The position numbers were made by a program, and so were the translations under genes. The notes beneath the pieces are model-generated. The model was not told the origin of the DNA. It did not search any database and saw only the letters and a program-made list of their open reading frames with translations. Shown here in pieces: positions 61,101 through 64,000 of a DNA stretch of 64,000 nt. Source of the DNA: Paramecium tetraurelia (Eukaryota > Ciliophora > Oligohymenophorea > Peniculida > Parameciidae); the NCBI RefSeq assembly GCF_000165425.1, contig NW_001799599.1, positions 66,715 through 130,714 of the forward strand. The letters run 5' to 3'. Each line of letters begins with the position of its first letter. Positions within the stretch are counted from its first letter, which is position 1.

Positions 61101-64000
61101 AAAAATTAAAAATCTTAGAATAATTTATCCACCAATTTATTAATGGTATCCACTAATTAAAATAATTGTTTCTTGTCCTCTCCAGGTTTACTTTAATAGT
61201 AAAATCTGGTCAACTTTGTACTCTATAGCATTTTTGTACTCACAATTTGGTCTTCCATCAAACCCTTTTCCTTTTATTCACTTTATAGAGGCTGCTATTA
61301 TTCTTCTTTTTCGGAACTAATCGAACTGTTTAATGTGACTTCATTTGTATTCAAAATCTTTAAATCCTCCGAAATTTCAGTATCAACTTAATATTAATCA
61401 TCCTTATGCTAGTCTTCATCATGATTAGAGAATGTTGAAAATGCATCTAAAATAATTGCTAAAATCGATCCAATTGTCATCAGATTTAACACATAGACTG
61501 AAATAACCCCGTAAAACATTGTTGGTATTTCATAACTATACTGAGATCCCATAATCATCATTCCTATCCAATCATCATTAGCTGCTCTTATAAAGACAGT
61601 TAAAAAGGCAGCCTGGATGTCATCAAAAGATTAGGATAATCCAAGATCTGTGTCTAGTGGAAATTTATTTTTATATAAATTCATTCCTATGAAGGCAAAT
61701 ATAAACATCAAAGTAACCATCAATAATATCAAATTACAAAATGATGGGAGTGATTTCTTAGTGATCTTCGCTATTTTGACAGCAAATGAATTATATTTAA
61801 TTATTCTATACACCAAGAATGTTTAGAATGAACTCAATAAATCAAGATATAAATTCTCCTCTTCCAAATTCTACATCACCTCTACTGAGGTTATGAAAGC
61901 ACAAGTTAAAATAACTGTATCAATTATATTAGTAGTTAAAGAGCAAAATCGAATTATTCCACATTACAATAATTTTAAAAGTAGTTCAGCTATCAAAATC
62001 AAAATAAACAAATCATTTATTTTCTTTATCCTTTACTCATCTACATAACCAATCAAACTTAATAGTAGAATATTAGTTAGAACTACTGAGTCGAAAAACA
62101 CTTTTACGAATTTATTCTTCAAAATTATCATAGCATACTTTTATATTAAAATCAAATAACCACGTAAATTTGCTAACCAAATGTTAGTATCTTAGTTATT
62201 TAATAGTTTAAACAACAACTTCTTGAACTAAACAATATTTTTTGAGTATATGACTTCATTCCCTGACCAATTGTGCCTATAAATAATTGATTGTCTGCAT
62301 TCTTCCATTCTGAATTATACATAAATATCTTCAAAATCAAGAGGCTATTTTGATGAATCAGGAATCTATCTATTGATTCTATATTTGACTTCCTCGTAAT
62401 CGCATTCCTCATCATTTATTTTTATTGTATTCTTTTTCTTGGTAATTACAGTAGTCGTTTTTCTAATTGATTTTCTGTTAGGATCGTCATTAATAAGAAC
62501 TTATTCAGGATTTAAACATTAAGATGGGGATTCATCTTTCTACCTAAGACTGATTTTTTGACTAATAAAATTCTTTTTGAATTCTTATTATAACGGAGTT
62601 AAGGGCTTCTTGGGTTTCTATTTTATAGGAAATTTTATTCTTCTCTAAGACAAACTTTTGGTTTCTGAGTTGCCCCTTCTGGTTTCACTGAGATGGTTTT
62701 GTTGTTTGACAAAGGAATATTCTGATTTTTTAATGAAATAGTAATGTCTCAAAGCAAATTTCCTTATAAATTCAAATTCTCTTTCCCTCTTTCTCTGTAA
62801 TTATTAATTTTACTTAAAGACACTGAAGATATCATTTTCTGATGTACTAATAAATACGAAATTCTTATTGACCACACTCCTCCAAGAATGCAATGGATAC
62901 TACTTAAAGGTTTGTATATAAAATAGTTTGAAGTAATCTTTCTCCAAGCCTTCATTTGAATATAGTTTCTACATAAATTGCTCCTTATTCTAATCCGACA
63001 GTATTATGTTGCTTATGGTAAAGTTTTCAATTAAATTATGAATATTGCTGGTCCTGGGTTTGATTCCTCTCTTTCTATTTTTAATTTCCTCCCATTCTCT
63101 AGTTTAACGAGCAGATAAAAATTTACATTTATAGTTGAGTACCTTTGGCGGGATCCCATAAAGATTAGTCTTTATTTAAGTCTGCTATTCATCTTTGACT
63201 TTGTTACATGTAATTTGTTTCTTATTCTCCAATAGATCTTGGTCTATTTAATAGTTTTTGATGATTCTGAGATTCAGGATGGTATCTTCATTCTCAGAGT
63301 TTTCTTTGATTTCTTCGAACTCATATTCTTCCAAAGTTTGTGAATAGTAGATTTTGAGAACAGCGATAATGAGATTGGCTCCGAAGATCCCAATAATGAA
63401 AATAATCAGTATATAGTATATCACTGTGAAATCATGAAATGAGAGCATCGATAAATACAGTGGTTCTGTCCATTCATTGAAAATCATGACTCTGACGACC
63501 TATTCATAGGAGTAGAAGATGTCGTCAAAATTGGTGGGCACATTGGGATTAGATAAGGATTTGGCGCATATTAATTCATGTTCCTTACATTGCAAATTAT
63601 AGCCACACTCTTCCTTTGTCTGAATCCCCTCTTCAGCAATGTAACAATGATATTGAAACAAACCCTTAAATAGATGCTAACCAAAGAGGGCAAAAAAGTA
63701 TGAGAATATGATAACGATAAGTAGGGCTTCGAGTAAGAATTTGATTGAGTGTTTAACTGCAATCAGCATTATTCTCAATCTCTTACTGAAAATACTCATT
63801 ACAGTAAGCAGTCGAAATAATCTTGCTGTTGAGAAATCGACAACCATAATGTCAGGATAATTGAAATGTAGTATGAATAGTACAAGGATGATGAGATCAA
63901 ATAAGTTTTATAGATCCCAAATATATTTAAATAATCCTAAACCAATTAGTTTTAATACATTTTCTACTATGAATAAAATGAGTATAACTAAAATATAAAA
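58123..64000 (-). CDS. Four-domain voltage-gated cation channel, 5' end beyond the window
   Basis: It reads from the window edge (domain I, S2) to a TGA at 58123-58125. Domain I S4 is RLFRLLTVMSIFSKRLRIM; pores are IFNEWTE (I, about 63460), AANDDWIGM (II, about 61570), ACDEWVYI (III, about 60400) and TKNNWVRVM (IV, about 59470). S6 segments follow each pore (IFIIGIFGANLIIAVLK; FVAFNLFITALVDQFE). Domain III S4 has KYVKILKYTRPFRFL; domain IV S4 is weaker (FVRLAFALRNLRTLL). The C-terminus has the EF-like/PPLG region of Ca/Na channels (FLLELGPPLGSAIGDN; RADQNGYIHFQEVLYETIR) and an IQ-like helix (LFLLMIYRTLRTYAIKTIAK), then a disordered tail. The position that is Glu in Ca channels is N-D-D-N in domains I-IV. 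Several small introns are present (for example 58861-58886 and 59271-59295). Confidence 0.9.

Overview
The window is macronuclear-type DNA of a ciliate, most likely a Paramecium. TAA and TAG are read as glutamine throughout and only TGA stops a gene. Recognisable proteins such as eS25, YKT6, RecQ helicase, thioredoxin and MOZART1 read through many in-frame TAA/TAG codons. Introns are tiny (19-34 nt, GT...AG), the DNA is AT-rich, and neighbouring genes are often only 10-60 bp apart. I built gene models by hand; for nearly every one the exon total after splicing is a multiple of three. No mobile elements, viral remains or CRISPR arrays were seen.

Layout. 0.9-10.5 kb: a membrane histidine-kinase-like protein, tRNA-Arg(UCU), an SMP-30-like propeller, a TIM50-like protein, a coiled-coil protein, a probable PP1-binding protein, a MATE transporter, an RRM protein, a CCCH zinc-finger protein and an unknown protein. 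10.5-17.7 kb: a RecQ4-like helicase, a second histidine-kinase-like protein and a voltage-sensor/nucleotidyl-cyclase fusion. 17.7-26.3 kb: mostly sparse DNA to 19.5 kb, then ribosomal protein eS25, RidA, a dCache-type receptor, a spartin/senescence-domain protein, YKT6, thioredoxin and AMPK gamma. 27.4-36.5 kb: three tandem genes plus a fourth for N-myristoylated, EF-hand, CDPK-like proteins with dead kinase domains, with MOZART1 between the third and fourth. 36.6-49.2 kb: two VHS / coiled-coil / adaptin-appendage genes, two uncharacterised genes, a CDKL-type kinase and a fifth dead CDPK-like gene. 49.5-57.8 kb: a giant ubiquitin-specific protease interrupted by an assembly gap. 57.9 kb: U5 snRNA on the minus strand. 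58.1-64.0 kb: a four-domain voltage-gated cation channel cut by the window end.

Most noteworthy: (1) five CDPK-like genes lack the catalytic HRD aspartate, the DFG motif and the ATP lysine but most keep good EF hands. (2) A two-gene block (dead CDPK followed by a VHS-appendage gene) occurs twice in inverted orientation around 41-45.7 kb. (3) The VHS proteins end in what looks like a two-lobed AP-2 alpha-type appendage. (4) A voltage-sensor domain is fused to a class III cyclase with no visible pore. (5) The four-domain channel has an N-D-D-N selectivity position. (6) Both flanks of the assembly gap carry versions of the same sequence.
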